Shown here piece by piece: positions 1 to 10,981 of a DNA stretch of 64,000 nt; position 1 is the first letter of the stretch, and each line of letters starts with the position of its first letter. Source of the DNA: Leucaena leucocephala (taxonomy: Eukaryota; Streptophyta; Magnoliopsida; Fabales; Fabaceae); NCBI GenBank assembly GCA_037074615.1, contig CM073551.1:20521750-20585749 (forward strand). The letters are read 5' to 3'. The notes beneath the pieces are model-generated. The model did no database searches. It saw only the letters and a program-made list of their open reading frames with translations, and was not told the origin of the DNA. The position numbers were made by a program, and so were the translations under genes.

Positions 1-1418
1 GTCTGGATCTTTAACTAAATCTTTTGAATGGATTTCAGGAAATCAATTTGACATTATTTATCACTAGAAGGAGTAGTAAGTCTAGATATGACACCACTTT
101 TTAGATTTGATGTTTCCAAAGACAATTCATTAACCTTCTCATATAAGTCACATGGCCCATCATAATGTTGAATGAATTTGCCATTAGATTTATTGGCATT
201 TTTAAGGTCGAAACCTTTAAGAATTAAAATTCCTTATATAGATGTTGGTGTTCTAACAGTAAATGGATGGATTAGATTTCTTAAATTGCTGGGGAATCAA
301 ATTATTGGGACTAATAAATTTAGATTTATATAAATCTAAATCAAATATACATACACCTCCCCTCTCTTACCCTACAATATAAAAACCTCCCAATCAAACA
401 ATGTTTTAAGGTTATGTTTTGATGAAAAAAAAGAGTGAGAAGAAAATATAGGGATAATACTATGAATTTTTTTTTTCTAAAATAAAATGGTAAAATAATT
501 CATTACTTTTAGGAGTTTTATTCCTAATTTTTTATTCTCTCTAATTTTCTCCCCATCTAATCTAATCAGGGTTAGGAAGCTCCCGGGCAATCGCCTAACA
601 TCGAAATTCCCATGAAGCTACGTACGTCGCCATTGTTTCCTTAAGACTGGGCCTTTCGTTTGGCGAAAAATATGTCTAGGGATTAAATTAAAAAAAAATG
701 TCTAAAAGCGTCTGCATATGTAAAATTATTATGAAGGTTCAAGGTCCTTTTGTGCAAAAAATATAAATCTTCTCTGTTCTGTCTTGCTTTAGCCGAAGCC
801 TCACTCTCTCTGCACTCTGCTCCGCAGTCTCCGCTGTTTCTGCTAGCGTTACATGGGTTGGAACAACTGTTATGTATGTAGATGAAACCATACATGTTTT
901 CTCTTTTGTTTCATGGGTTTTCACAGCAAGTGTTGACGTACGTAGGTATAACAAACTAACTTTTTGGATTGGGTTACAAAAAAAGATATAACCTTGCCAC
1001 AACAGGAGACTTGGATCAAAAGCAACTTCGTTGTCATGACAAGAGCCATGACATCCAGGACCAGAGTACCATACAGCAACAATGCCTTTCTGCCTTAATG
1101 AAGAGTTCGAGGGTGGCCACCATCGAAATTAAAGGAAACAAAATTTCAAGTAGTCCTGCCGCCGTCCGAGTTTCTTGCAAATACTTTGAACTTATGTCCT
1201 TTGTTTTTTCTAGTATATAATTACATGTGATACTTCATATCATCTTGTTTAAATATAAAAGAAAACCTTCTTTTACTGAGCTTCTGAATTGTGTGCAGCG
1301 AAAATTCATTAAATTTCGTTAACATAAATCTTTCAACAACATCCAATACAACAAAATGAAGAGGCAAACAGCAAGATCAACCAGAAACAGGGAGGGGGGG
1401 TGAGGGTGGAAGAACATG
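1..1418. other. Intergenic, no gene recognised
   Basis: AT-rich DNA with scattered poly(A/T) runs. A few short overlapping open frames occur at 683-1220 on both strands, but none carries a domain I recognise. The last 200 bases are the 3' flank of the minus-strand LRR gene. Confidence 0.6.
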
Positions 1419-3119
1419 TCATCCCTTGTTCCACTCATTCCACTCATACTCGACGAAGTCTCGTTCACCTTTTTGTAGCCACTCAACCTTCTTCACGTAT
1501 AGGAGTGAAGGAAACATTGACTTGAGTTTTTCTTGGTTCATAAGCTTCATTTTGGTATACTTGAGCACCAAATATTTCACATTATTCCACTTCTCCCCCT
1601 CATCTTCTAATAAATTCGTGAGCTTTCCTCCCACAATGTTCAGCCTCTCCAGGTTGCTCAGATTGCTGGGCTTTAACCATTCTGGCATCTTGTTGTGAGG
1701 AATGCCTTCAAGATCCAGTTTTTGTAACCCTGGCGGAAAAGAGAGAGACCCTTTAACATCTGCTTTACCCCAAGATATTTTGAGGCACTTGACCGTTCCT
1801 AAATCCATCAACTTATCGAATCTCTCTTCCTGGATATCTGCCTCACTCCCTATATGTATACTTAATCGCTTCAGATTCTTCAGACTTGGTAGATGCTCTA
1901 TTCTCATAAGAGTCTTCTGTGAATTGCCTATTATGAATCCCTTGAGTACTTGCAGCGAAGTGAGATTGTGGAGCCCCTTGGGCAAGCTTTCCAGCAAGTA
2001 ACATTCTGATACATCCAGATGTGTGAGCTTTTTCAATGATGCAATAGTAGCAGGCAACGTTTCCAGATTATGACAAGCCTTGAGGTCCAGAATTTCGAGG
2101 CTCACCAGTTCTTTAATGGACTCAGGAAGTGCAGTGATTCTTGAAATCCCACGTAGGCTGAGATACTTGAGATGTTTCTGGGTCTTCAAACCTGGTAGGA
2201 ACGATTCACCTAGAACTTCGATGTGATGGGTCGGAGAAACCTGCCAACGACCAAGCTGAAGCACCACCAATCTGTTCCGTTTAGCGAACCATTGGTGTTG
2301 AAAATCAAGATCTCTCTCGTTTACATTAAAAATGGTCCTCAAAGTCTCCAGTTTGGAATCGCTTTCACTTTCCAAATTGGTACGATCAGCGATCAAACAA
2401 GTACGCGAAGAATGGGTAAGATCAAAACGTGGTATCCCGCCCTCTAAGTTCAAAAGCATCTCTTTCTTGGCCACTGAGATCAACATGCAACGGATCCAAG
2501 GGGAAATTCTACATTTATTGACTCTTGGGCACTTATCCGCACGATAGGGCATAAGTAATTTAAGATCCAAAAGCTCTTCAAATACTCGTTCGCCTTCTTC
2601 CTCTTTTCGTACCAACCCTTCCCCAATCCACCAATAAATAAGAAACCTTTTCTTCAGAACAACATTTTTAGGGAAAATTGCCAGAAACAAGCAAATTCTG
2701 GGGTCATGCTTAAATTCATCAAGTCGGAAGGAAAATCCACAACTCACCTGAAGACATTTCACGACTGGATCCTTGTCTGCTTTGTCTATAATATTCTGTT
2801 CCGTTTTAGATAAAGGCCGGAAATCGTCCTTATTGGCCTCAGCGGCAATTTTGCGCAGAAATTCGTTAATTCGAGCGAGCACATCACCGATGGAACGGAA
2901 ATCAGAGGGTTCAACGTCACAGTAGTCCTTCAACCGCGAGAATTCGTCGCGCAGCTGCAATTCGCACTGTTTGGCCAGTGGGAATTGATTCATCAATTGA
3001 TCGATCATCTTCTTGACATCTTTGGCTGATGAAACATCATGGAAGGTTTTTTCGATGGTCTTCTTGAGGCGATTCAGCAGTGCGGGCACATCTGGGGGTG
3101 GATCTGTTTGGTTCGACAT
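1419..3119 (-). CDS. RPP13-like protein 4-type LRR protein lacking an NB-ARC domain
   Basis: One exon of 566 residues. I chose the start at 3119 (MSNQTDPPPD) over the longer frame opening at 3197, because the 26 extra residues are low-complexity leader and the shorter start leads straight into the helical N-terminal domain. Residues 1-115 are predicted helical and CC-like. Residues 118-170 match the winged-helix/ARC2 part of plant NLRs (ICLFLAIFPKNVVLKKRFLI, then WIGEGLV). Leucine-rich repeats fill about residues 305-560. P-loop, kinase-2, RNBS-B and GLPL are all absent, and the usual MHD position reads SPWIR. It is therefore a CC-winged-helix-LRR protein that should not bind nucleotide. Proteins of this shape are annotated in several plants as disease resistance RPP13-like protein 4. 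A role in immune signalling is inferred from family only. A TATA-like stretch lies near 3216-3225. Confidence 0.85.
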   Translation of the reverse strand: MSNQTDPPPDVPALLNRLKKTIEKTFHDVSSAKDVKKMIDQLMNQFPLAKQCELQLRDEFSRLKDYCDVEPSDFRSIGDVLARINEFLRKIAAEANKDDFRPLSKTEQNIIDKADKDPVVKCLQVSCGFSFRLDEFKHDPRICLFLAIFPKNVVLKKRFLIYWWIGEGLVRKEEEGERVFEELLDLKLLMPYRADKCPRVNKCRISPWIRCMLISVAKKEMLLNLEGGIPRFDLTHSSRTCLIADRTNLESESDSKLETLRTIFNVNERDLDFQHQWFAKRNRLVVLQLGRWQVSPTHHIEVLGESFLPGLKTQKHLKYLSLRGISRITALPESIKELVSLEILDLKACHNLETLPATIASLKKLTHLDVSECYLLESLPKGLHNLTSLQVLKGFIIGNSQKTLMRIEHLPSLKNLKRLSIHIGSEADIQEERFDKLMDLGTVKCLKISWGKADVKGSLSFPPGLQKLDLEGIPHNKMPEWLKPSNLSNLERLNIVGGKLTNLLEDEGEKWNNVKYLVLKYTKMKLMNQEKLKSMFPSLLYVKKVEWLQKGERDFVEYEWNEWNKG

Positions 3120-3299
3120 TTTCAGAGTGTAAGAGATCAGAACGTTGGCTGATACAAGGCTGGGTGCAGGGAATGAACTTGAAGACTCGAAGGGCAACGA
3201 GAGGCACGATTAGTTGTATATTTATGTCGTGGGAGATGATGATAAATAAGAAATCATTTGTAACATTCCAACAGTGGTTCACGATTAAATAGTCCCTTC

Positions 3300-5400
3300 T
3301 TGACCGCACTGGTATCTGAGAAAGCTTTATCACATAAAACTAAGGATGATCTCTCAATATCAGCAGCTACAAATCCATTATTTAACTGATATTCCACACT
3401 AATAGCCTTTATCAAAGAAGAACTGCATAGTCAAAATCAATCATCTGGCCATAAAATCAGATACATCATAGTCTAATGTCTCAAACAAAGGATTCATCAT
3501 CTGGCCAGTTTCCTGTAATAGAACACCGTACCTTATAGATGTGGCTACATAAACAGTCAATGGGCATGAATCATATGAAACTGATCTGAGTGTGAGTCTT
3601 GTAGAGAACATTAGAACGTGACAGTATTGCTTAAGGACTATCACTTATCACACGAACCTTTGCATCACAGTTTGGCTATGAACAATAGCTCCATCATGAA
3701 CAAATATATTTGGCAAAGATGACAGGTGATTCGTTACCTGACATAAAAATTATATTTCATGCATGAGTTCTTTTGAGCTTAGAAAGATAATTTCGGTCAT
3801 CATAACTTTAAGCTAAAGGGGTAATCTAGAATTTTCCTCATATGGTAGGTGGCTTTATGTTATTTATCTTGCTAGCTGTACATGTATATTTTATGCACGT
3901 GTAGAATATGTGTATTATCTGCGTAGTGCGTTAATAAGAGGTGGCACCTTAGATATAGGCCACCATATAATAGATTGAGCTATTCACATAGCTCATAGTA
4001 ATTATGCATTAACAAAAGCATTCACCTCTCTCTCTCCCCCTCTCGTTATACTCTGATTTCTGTCTAAGAGAACTGTTGGGCAAAGAATTTACCTGTCGTG
4101 TAATTGCCAAGAGTATTGACAGTGGCACTAACAGTTAATGAAGGGAATATGTCTTTCTGCTTCGTCCTTGGCTTTTGGTGCTGACACTTCACTCTGCAAA
4201 AATGAAAAATTTAGATGATATAATCCTTATGTTTGCAGGAGGAATAGATAATGGATAAAAGATTGATAGATTTTACTCCACAAGACTACTGGAACAACGA
4301 AATTTATGACCGTGGACGCTTTGTGGGATTCTGGCCAGGAAGCCACAAGAGCCGTCTTAAGGGTTTGTAGAAGCAGAGACATTACTGAACATTGACTGTT
4401 ACTAATTAGCAGTTTGTTCGCTGTGGACAGATGAAAGTCTGCACATTGTTGTTGAGCCATTGTTGAGCAAAATGAGGTGGGGTTTTGGCGATTAAGTGCA
4501 GTTAAGATGATCTGAATCTCGGGCGTATGCGAAAGGCTCTTAAAATTTCAGGGTTAGCATAAAAAAAGTGTAGTTTGGCGCCTGATGGAGGATTGCAAGA
4601 GAAATTTTGCAACTTGAGTTGGTGGAGGAACGTTGTTCGCTACTCTGCCACAATCAACATCAATCCAGGCATTGCAGTTACACCAACGAAAGTCATAAGG
4701 AGATCAACTAATTGTGGGATTGGCTTAGCATTAATTAGAGGCTACAGAGACCATAGAATAAAGGTGTTTGCATTCATTCTATGAAAAGAAGTGAAATCGA
4801 TTCAAGTATTAATGCGGAAACAGTGTTGTATATTGACGTGGTGTTGGTCCAATCAGTGAATGGTAACTCAGCAGTACTAGCAACTAGTTTCCTTCAAATG
4901 AAATCATTTACACTATAAGATTATACGGAAATAAACTAAGTCAGACCGAAGCACTCATTACTCAACCTGAAAGTGCTTCAAAGTCATCATTACCAATCAC
5001 CACCGGATGAAGATTTCAGCTGGAAATATCAAATTCCAAGTTAAACCAGGATTCAACATCAACAAGTAAACAAAATAACAGCTTCATGTTATGATTCGGC
5101 TTTTCCAGCTCCATAGAACAAACCAACAACATGAAATGTGAGAAAGAGCGAGTAACTAACCCGTTGGGACGAAAGCAAGAAACGGAGAAAAGGAATTGAG
5201 CTTGAGGAGCGGGTGAATGAGGTTTGGAGTCGATTGAGAAGAAGGTTCCTCATTTGTATCAACTATCAGTGGCTTTCCCGTTTCAGGGATTAGGGACGTA
5301 GTAGATGATGAACCAGTGAGCTTGAGCGCCAAAAAATCCTATTTTTCCGATCTTGCTTCGAAATCCTTAACTCACTTGCCGATAAAATCTTTCTTCAAAT
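3300..5400 (-). pseudogene. Decayed multi-exon fragments of an unidentified gene
   Basis: No intact gene, but several exon-like blocks read on the minus strand in consistent order. About 5345-5165 reads KLTGSSSTTSLIPETGKP and then SQSTPNLIHPLL to a stop. 4460-4227 is an open block. About 4197-4100 is flanked by TTTTTGCAG and a GTAAATT donor and reads PSLTVSATVNTLGNYTTG. About 3735-3650 reads VTNHLSSLPNIFVHDG. About 3640-3440 reads PLTVYVATSIRYGVLLQETG, then YDVSDFM. Several blocks end at plausible splice sites, but stops and frame changes separate others. I do not recognise the family. It could be one decayed gene or remnants of two. Nothing links it to the neighbouring LRR gene beyond proximity. 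Confidence 0.35.
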
Positions 5401-5802
5401 CAATTCAGATCTGCGAAGCATATAAAAACTAGCACTGCAAAATCTGGAAGTGAACTACTTTGCCAGACTACGAGTAATATAATCAGTCGCAAATATGCAG
5501 AGGCTGAACTTCTAATTCAAGTCTTAAGTCTTCGCTTCAATGCAAAAGATATTGAAATGAGAATAATAATGCTAGAATTGTAGAATATTGAAGAACAAAA
5601 CAAATTTACTTCATTACCTTTTACATGTTTCTCAAACAATATGGAAGACGAGCTTATGAAATAACATAAAACCATGCGTGTTTTGTATCCTACAGAACTC
5701 AATAAATGAGGTGCACTCCTTACAATTTGTCAATGTTAATAGATAATAATCATTCGTTAATAGTGTTTTTTCATGTCTAAACATCTATATATAGTATATA
5801 AT

Positions 5803-6309
5803 GTATGTTGGAAACCAGGATATGATTTTAAAAGAACTTCTGTTTAAATTTTAGTTTAAATTTTTTTTAAAATAAATAGTTATATTTATTTAAAAAAAAT
5901 TAGAGTAAATTATAATTTAAAATTAAAATTTTAAATAAGCTACTGACACTAACTTTTAAAATAATAAAAAAATTTATAAAATACCTAATTATTATTTTAT
6001 TTTTATTTTTTTTACTCACTCTTTGCTCTCTCATATCTCTTCTCTATTCTATCTCCTCTCTCCCTTCTCTTCACCACTCTCTTTCATCTATCATATTTTT
6101 AATAAAATCATAACATTTCTAGTAATTTACCAATCACAAAAATTCTTTCACTAATAATTATCCAAACACTTATTTTTTTAGAATTACTTTTTTCTATAAA
6201 CTCCTATCTAGAAATTTTTTTTAAAAACTATCTAAAAATATTTTTTTAAAAACTATCTAAAAATATTTTTTTTATAACTTTTTTTTTTAAAAAGTCTATC
6301 TAAATAGCC
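5803..6309 (+). mobile_element. Harbinger-derived MITE, copy A
   Basis: An AT-rich element of about 0.5 kb. It has a left arm, a central CT-rich tract (about 6010-6090) and a right arm containing TCCAAACACTTATTTTT (about 6159-6175). The order matches the copy at 29.3 kb, and it is the reverse of the copies at 6.5 and 42.0 kb. The ends resemble those of the Harbinger element at 47-51.6 kb. No coding capacity. Confidence 0.6.
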
Positions 6310-6507
6310 AGAGGTTGATTTTCTAAATTTTTGCGGTTGCTTGCTCTTCGTCAGGTTATTCTGTAGTTTTTTGAGCCATGTATTCTGCTTGGGCTTTTGT
6401 TTTCCACATCTATATATAATAGTGACTTTGGGACTGCTTGTTTAAACTCAATAGTGTTTGGAAAATCCCAAGTTTCAGAAGTAATTTTACCCTAAATTCT
6501 TTTTATA

Positions 6508-6977
6508 GGTATATTTAGATAAGAGTTTAAAAAATAGCTTATAAAAAAAGAGCTTTTAGACAAATTTTAGAAAAGAGCTTTTGGAGAAGAGTTTATGAAA
6601 AAAAAAATTGAATAAACAAGTATTTGAATAGTTATTATCAGAAGAACTTTTTTAATTAAAAAATTATCAGAAATAGTATGATTTTATTAAAAATATGATA
6701 AAAGAGAGAAGAGAAAGGAGATATGGTGAGAAGAGAGAAGAGAGGAGAGAGGGTATAAGAAAAAATAAGGATAAAATAGTAATTGGATAGTCTATAAGTT
6801 TTTTTATTTTTCCAGAAGCTAGTCTTAGTAACTTATCTAAAACTTTAGTTTTAAACTATAATTTGTTCCAAAAACTCTTTTGAACAAATATAGCTGTTTG
6901 TTTTGAAATTTTCTCAAACTAAAGTTTGGGCCAAAAACTCTTTTAAAACTTTAGTTTTAAAAATTTTCCAAATACAC
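6508..6977 (-). mobile_element. Harbinger-derived MITE, copy B (inverted relative to copy A)
   Basis: The same family in opposite orientation. The GA-rich core at about 6706-6757 is followed by TAAGAAAAAATAAGGATAAA and AGTAATTGGATAGTC, which are shared with the 42.0-kb copy. The right terminus, read as reverse complement, begins GTGTATTTGG, like the left end of the Harbinger element. It lies about 200 bp from copy A. Confidence 0.6.
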
Positions 6978-7963
6978 AATATATGTGAGATGACTATCAC
7001 TTGAATTAGCTCTAAAACAGTGTTTTCAACTTTTGATAAGAGACTTTGATTAGTATTTTAACAAAGTGATTATTTTTAAAAAAGTAATCTAAATAACTTA
7101 TATTATCAACACAAGCTGTTGTAAATAATGGCTCTTTTATGTGTACCTAATGACAATTTTGTTTGTTTTTTTTTCTCTGTTTTTTTTTTTTTGCCTTAAG
7201 CTTAACAGGCTCTCAATGGAATCTAATCTAAATATGATTGTGGCAAAAAATATTATATAGTTGCACACATAAGGGGTAACAATAAACATAAAAAATATCA
7301 GAATTGGAATAACTGTGTACCAAATACTTGCTCAATTGATCCGTCTGATGATTATGATGGGCGAGAAACTTGCTGGTCAAAAGTGTCTGCTGAGAAGGAC
7401 TCACAATATCAGTGTACCAATTAATTTTGGAATCCCATTGGCCACAAAACAAGGTCAACTTTTAAAATTCAACACTCCATTATTGACAGTATAATTGATT
7501 GAATCGTGATATATTATTTGGTAAAGAAAGTTTTAGGTAAGTTAGGTCCTCGGAAGCTCACTAGGTCAGGGCATGTATTCAAAGAATATTTATAGAAGTA
7601 TTTATAAATAACCTATAACAAAATTAATAGTATTTGAACTCATAATTTTATGGGTTATAAACTAATTTCTTATCAACTAAACTAACTTTTATTGACAATG
7701 GTGATATACTATTATTATACAATAAGCATCTTTATCATTATTCACGTATGGCTACACAAATTAATGAGGCCGATTCAAGCTTGTTATCTCCTTTTATTAT
7801 TGTGCTTCGAGCTGTACTGTTAAATACTTCTTAGTCCCATAATTTGGATTCCAGAGGTAAACATAGTTAAAATACATGCAAGTTCGTTCATATTCTATTA
7901 TATCATAGATGCCGTCATGCTTAACATGTCTTTATTCTGTATAACAATTGAAGGTTTTCTTGA
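6978..7963. other. Intergenic, no gene recognised
   Basis: AT-rich. A 76-codon minus-strand frame at 7228-7458 has normal-looking composition but no family I recognise. Nothing else is supported here. Confidence 0.5.
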
Positions 7964-8094
7964 CACTGGTGAAAAATGGGCAATCGAAATCCCCATTTTT
8001 AAACCGGTCAATGCGGAGACGATTTTACAAAAATGAGCGGTGGCATTTTTGTAAATAAAATGAAATATTCACACCGTATTTACTCATGAACGAT

Positions 8095-8275
8095 GTGGAA
8101 ATATTTAGTCCGGTTTAGATGTTTACTTTCTACAGCGGATGTTATAGAGACCGGTGTGGAAATATTTCGTCCGGTTTAGATTTTTACTTTCTACAGCGTA
8201 TTTATATTGACCGAGGTGGAAATATATAGTCCGGTGTCTGTTTTATAAAAAAATTAAATGTTTACACCGGTTTTA
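8095..8275 (+). repeat. CACTA subterminal repeats (about 60-bp units)
   Basis: Units begin GTGGAAATATTTAGTCCGG, repeat at 8095 and 8156, and decay at 8216. Such subterminal arrays are the usual binding sites for the element's own transposase. That role is inferred from the family. Confidence 0.75.
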
Positions 8276-8534
8276 AAATTAACCGATTTAAATATAAACA
8301 CCCGGTGCAGCTTCATCGCCTCTTCAGTTTCCTGTCTATGATTTCCCGCTCGCTTCTTTATTTGTCAGACCTTTCATTTCACTTCTTGGGTTCCCAACGT
8401 TTATACTTTGTAGTCATTATGATAGAAGGCCAATTGCGCATTCTTCTATATTCTTATTGATCATGAACGTTAACCATATATATATGTATACCATTCTTCT
8501 GTTTTATTTTCTTTTCATCTATCTGACTCCTCCA

Positions 8535-8861
8535 ATGGCCTCTTCCTCACGCACGCCTCCTTCTCCGCCCAACAAAAGAAACAGAGACGACTTTGAAGAC
8601 AAACATCCTGATCCTCACCCTTCTGTTCCTTCTCCTCCTCCCCTGGTTGTGACTCTGATGGAGAGGCTTGAGGAACTCATACTGCGCTTCAATGGGCTGG
8701 AGGACTCTGTGGAAGAACTGAATAACAAAGTTGACAGACTGAAAGCAAGTTTCAGGGATTTCCGCTCAGAAGTTCGCCGCCATCAACCCCGTGATAGCTT
8801 CTTTAATCCTGTTGATCTCACCCAATCTGATGACTCCCAAAACTCTGAGTCTGATGTGTAG
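8535..8861 (+). CDS. Small coiled-coil ORF inside the CACTA element
   Basis: 108 residues from MASSSRTPPSPPNKRNRDDF. An upstream in-frame ATG at 8457 would add 26 hydrophobic residues. I prefer the internal start because the extension is AT-rich and looks like translated leader. Residues 1-40 are Pro/Ser-rich and basic. About residues 42-80 form a leucine-heptad coiled coil (LMERLEELILRFNGLEDSVE, then LNNKVDRLK). The tail is acidic and Ser-rich. It lies between the two subterminal repeat clusters and upstream of the transposase on the same strand, so it may be an accessory protein of the element. I do not recognise a named family. It could also be a captured host fragment. Confidence 0.5.
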   Translation: MASSSRTPPSPPNKRNRDDFEDKHPDPHPSVPSPPPLVVTLMERLEELILRFNGLEDSVEELNNKVDRLKASFRDFRSEVRRHQPRDSFFNPVDLTQSDDSQNSESDV

Positions 8862-8949
8862 TGAAAGATTGCAACTTTTATATATTCTGATGTATATATT
8901 TTTTTGTGTAAAAGTTGATGACATGGCTGACTCTGGATGTAGGAAAAAA

Positions 8950-9120
8950 AAAACTGATATATTATACACCGGTCCATATTTATTGACCGGTGTAAAATAT
9001 ACTATAAATAAACTGATATATTTTACACCGGTCCATATATATTGTCCGATGTAAAATATACTATAAATACAACTTTTATATTTATATCTACACCGGTGTA
9101 ACAGTTTGTCCGGTGTATAG
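8950..9120 (+). repeat. Internal palindromic CACTA repeats
   Basis: Two 59-bp tandem units starting near 8953 and 9012. Each contains TACACCGGTC and then a GACCGGTGTAAA-type arm, forming a hairpin-capable repeat. A further ACACCGGTG/CCGGTGT pair follows at about 9090-9118. Confidence 0.7.
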
Positions 9121-9349
9121 TTTCTTATTTTTTTTCCAAATACTCTTTTATTTGGTACATTTCTCGCGCCTTCCATCTCTCATTTTTCCCTGGTTCGCGC
9201 GTTAAGACTTCTCGGCGCTTCACGGACGGTGAATTTTGTTTTGAACTCCTCTCGCGAACTGAAAATTTATTCTCTCCATGCATTAGCTGCAACGTAATAG
9301 TTTAATTTCTTATTTTCTGCTTTTCTAGTTCTTATAGTCTTCCACAAAT

Positions 9350-10981
9350 ATGGATCGTAGTTGGATAAATGCTAAACGAACAAGTGTTGAGTATGCTGAG
9401 GGGGTGAAGGAGTTTTTGGATTTTGCTAAACGGAATGGTGATGATGACAATGGAAGGTTTTATTGTCCTTGTGTGAGTTGTTTGAATGAGAGGAAACAAA
9501 GTCCTGCTGATATTTACACTCATCTAATTTGCGAGGGGGTTTGCAAGAGTTACACGGTATGGGTATGGCATGGTGAACAGGTGGAACAGACCTTTGACGA
9601 TGACATGGATACTGATGATAGAGTAGAGGACATGATTCGTGATGTTGGAGAAGATGCTTTTATGCGGTCACAAGCATATGGTAATATGTGCAATGATGCA
9701 GAAAAGCCTCTATACCCAGGGTGCAGAAAATACAACCTGTTGAATGCAGTGTTGAGATTGGTAAGTGTGAAAGCTCGGCATGGGTGGAGTGACAGTAGTT
9801 TTTCAGAATTGCTTGACTTGTTACAGGACATGTTTCCTGAAGAAAATGCTTTACCCAAACGCTATTATGATGCGAAGAAAATAATAGGTCCTTTAGGCAT
9901 GCAGTATAGAAAGATTCATGCATGCCCAAATGATTGCATATTGTACAGGAAAGAGTTTGAAGATGAGGAGAAGTGTCCAATATGTAAGACACCAAGGTAC
10001 AGATCAAACAACTCTCCTGCCAAGTTGTTATGGTATCTTCCAATTTTACCAAGGTTTAAGCGACTTTTTTCTAATGAAGATGATGCAAAGAAATTGTTAT
10101 GGCATGCAAATGAAAGGATTAATGATGGAAAGATTCGTCATCCTGCTGACTCTTTGCAATGGAAGAAGATTGATGACTTATTTCCCGAGTTCAGCAATGA
10201 ACCACGAAACCTAAGGCTTGGACTTAGTACGGATGGAATGAACCCTTATAGTAGCCTTAGTAGTATCCATAGTTCATGGCCCGTCCTTCTGGTGATTTAC
10301 AACCTATCTCCCTTGCTGTGTATGAAACGGAAGTATGTAATGTTGTCCATGCTGATCTCAGGACCAAAACAACCGGGAAATGACATAGACGTTTACCTAA
10401 CACCCTTGATCGAAAATTTGAAGAAGCTATGGGAAGGTGTGGATGTCTTTGATGCTGTTAAGAAGGAGGTCTTCAATTTGCGGGCCTTGATCTTTTGTAC
10501 AATTAATGACTTTCCTGCATACGGAAATTTGTCAGGGTATAGTGTTAAGGGCCATAAAGCATGTCCGATTTGTGAGGAAGGGACTTGCTACTATCAACTT
10601 CGTCATGGAAGAAAGACGGTCTACCTAGGTCATAGGAGATTTCTAAGACAAGCCCACCCATACCGTCGACTGAAGAAGAAATTTTATGGCGGCCAAGAAT
10701 TTGAAAATGCTCCAAAGCCATTGACTGGCGAACAAGTTTATGAAAATGTGAGAGACATCAATGTCACTTTCGGTAAGCTTACCAAGAAAAGTGAGAAAAA
10801 TGTATGGAAAAAAAGATCTGTGTTCTTTGAGCTTCCTTATTGGCGACATCTTCATGTAAGGCACTGTCTTGATGTGATGCATGTGGAGAAAAATGTGTGT
10901 GACAGCATTGTTGGAACACTTCTCAACACACATGGTAGTTCCAAACATGTCATGACAAGATATAAAAAGGGTGTGCTTTAA
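9350..10981 (+). pseudogene. TNP2-type CACTA transposase, C-terminally truncated
   Basis: An open frame of 543 residues from MDRSWINAKR. Residues 1-77 are a transposase-associated domain with CPCVSC and a HLICEG(V)-type motif. The middle holds a Cys cluster (CPNDC...CPIC). About residues 280-530 are the Transposase_21 core, with STDGMNPYSS, INDFPAYGNLSGYSVKGHKACPIC split over a longer stretch, and HCLDVMHVEKNVCDS. Full-length TNP2 proteins are usually much longer and carry DUF4218-like C-terminal domains. Here recognisable similarity stops after GTLLN and the frame ends about 20 residues later in unrelated sequence. The frame is otherwise uninterrupted, so truncation may be fairly recent. Activity is unlikely. 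Confidence 0.85.

Larger units (their letters stand above)
7964..10935 (+). mobile_element. CACTA (En/Spm) transposon, 5' end intact, 3' end missing
   Basis: The 5' terminus is CACTGGTGAAAAATGGGC at 7964, preceded by TGA, a possible 3-bp target duplication. Subterminal repeats built on CCGGT(G/T)TGGAAATAT follow, with 60-61-bp units near 8095, 8156 and 8216. A second subterminal-type cluster lies at 8950-9120, where 59-bp units each contain facing ACACCGGTC and GACCGGTGT arms. These CACTA hallmarks are followed by a small ORF and a TNP2-like transposase. No matching CCAGTG 3' terminus is seen. Similarity to transposase stops near 10930, so the right part has been deleted or replaced. Confidence 0.8.

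Noticed and set aside
683..1220. Short ORFs on both strands near the left end
   Set aside because: No domain, mutually overlapping and not supported by any splice or promoter pattern.
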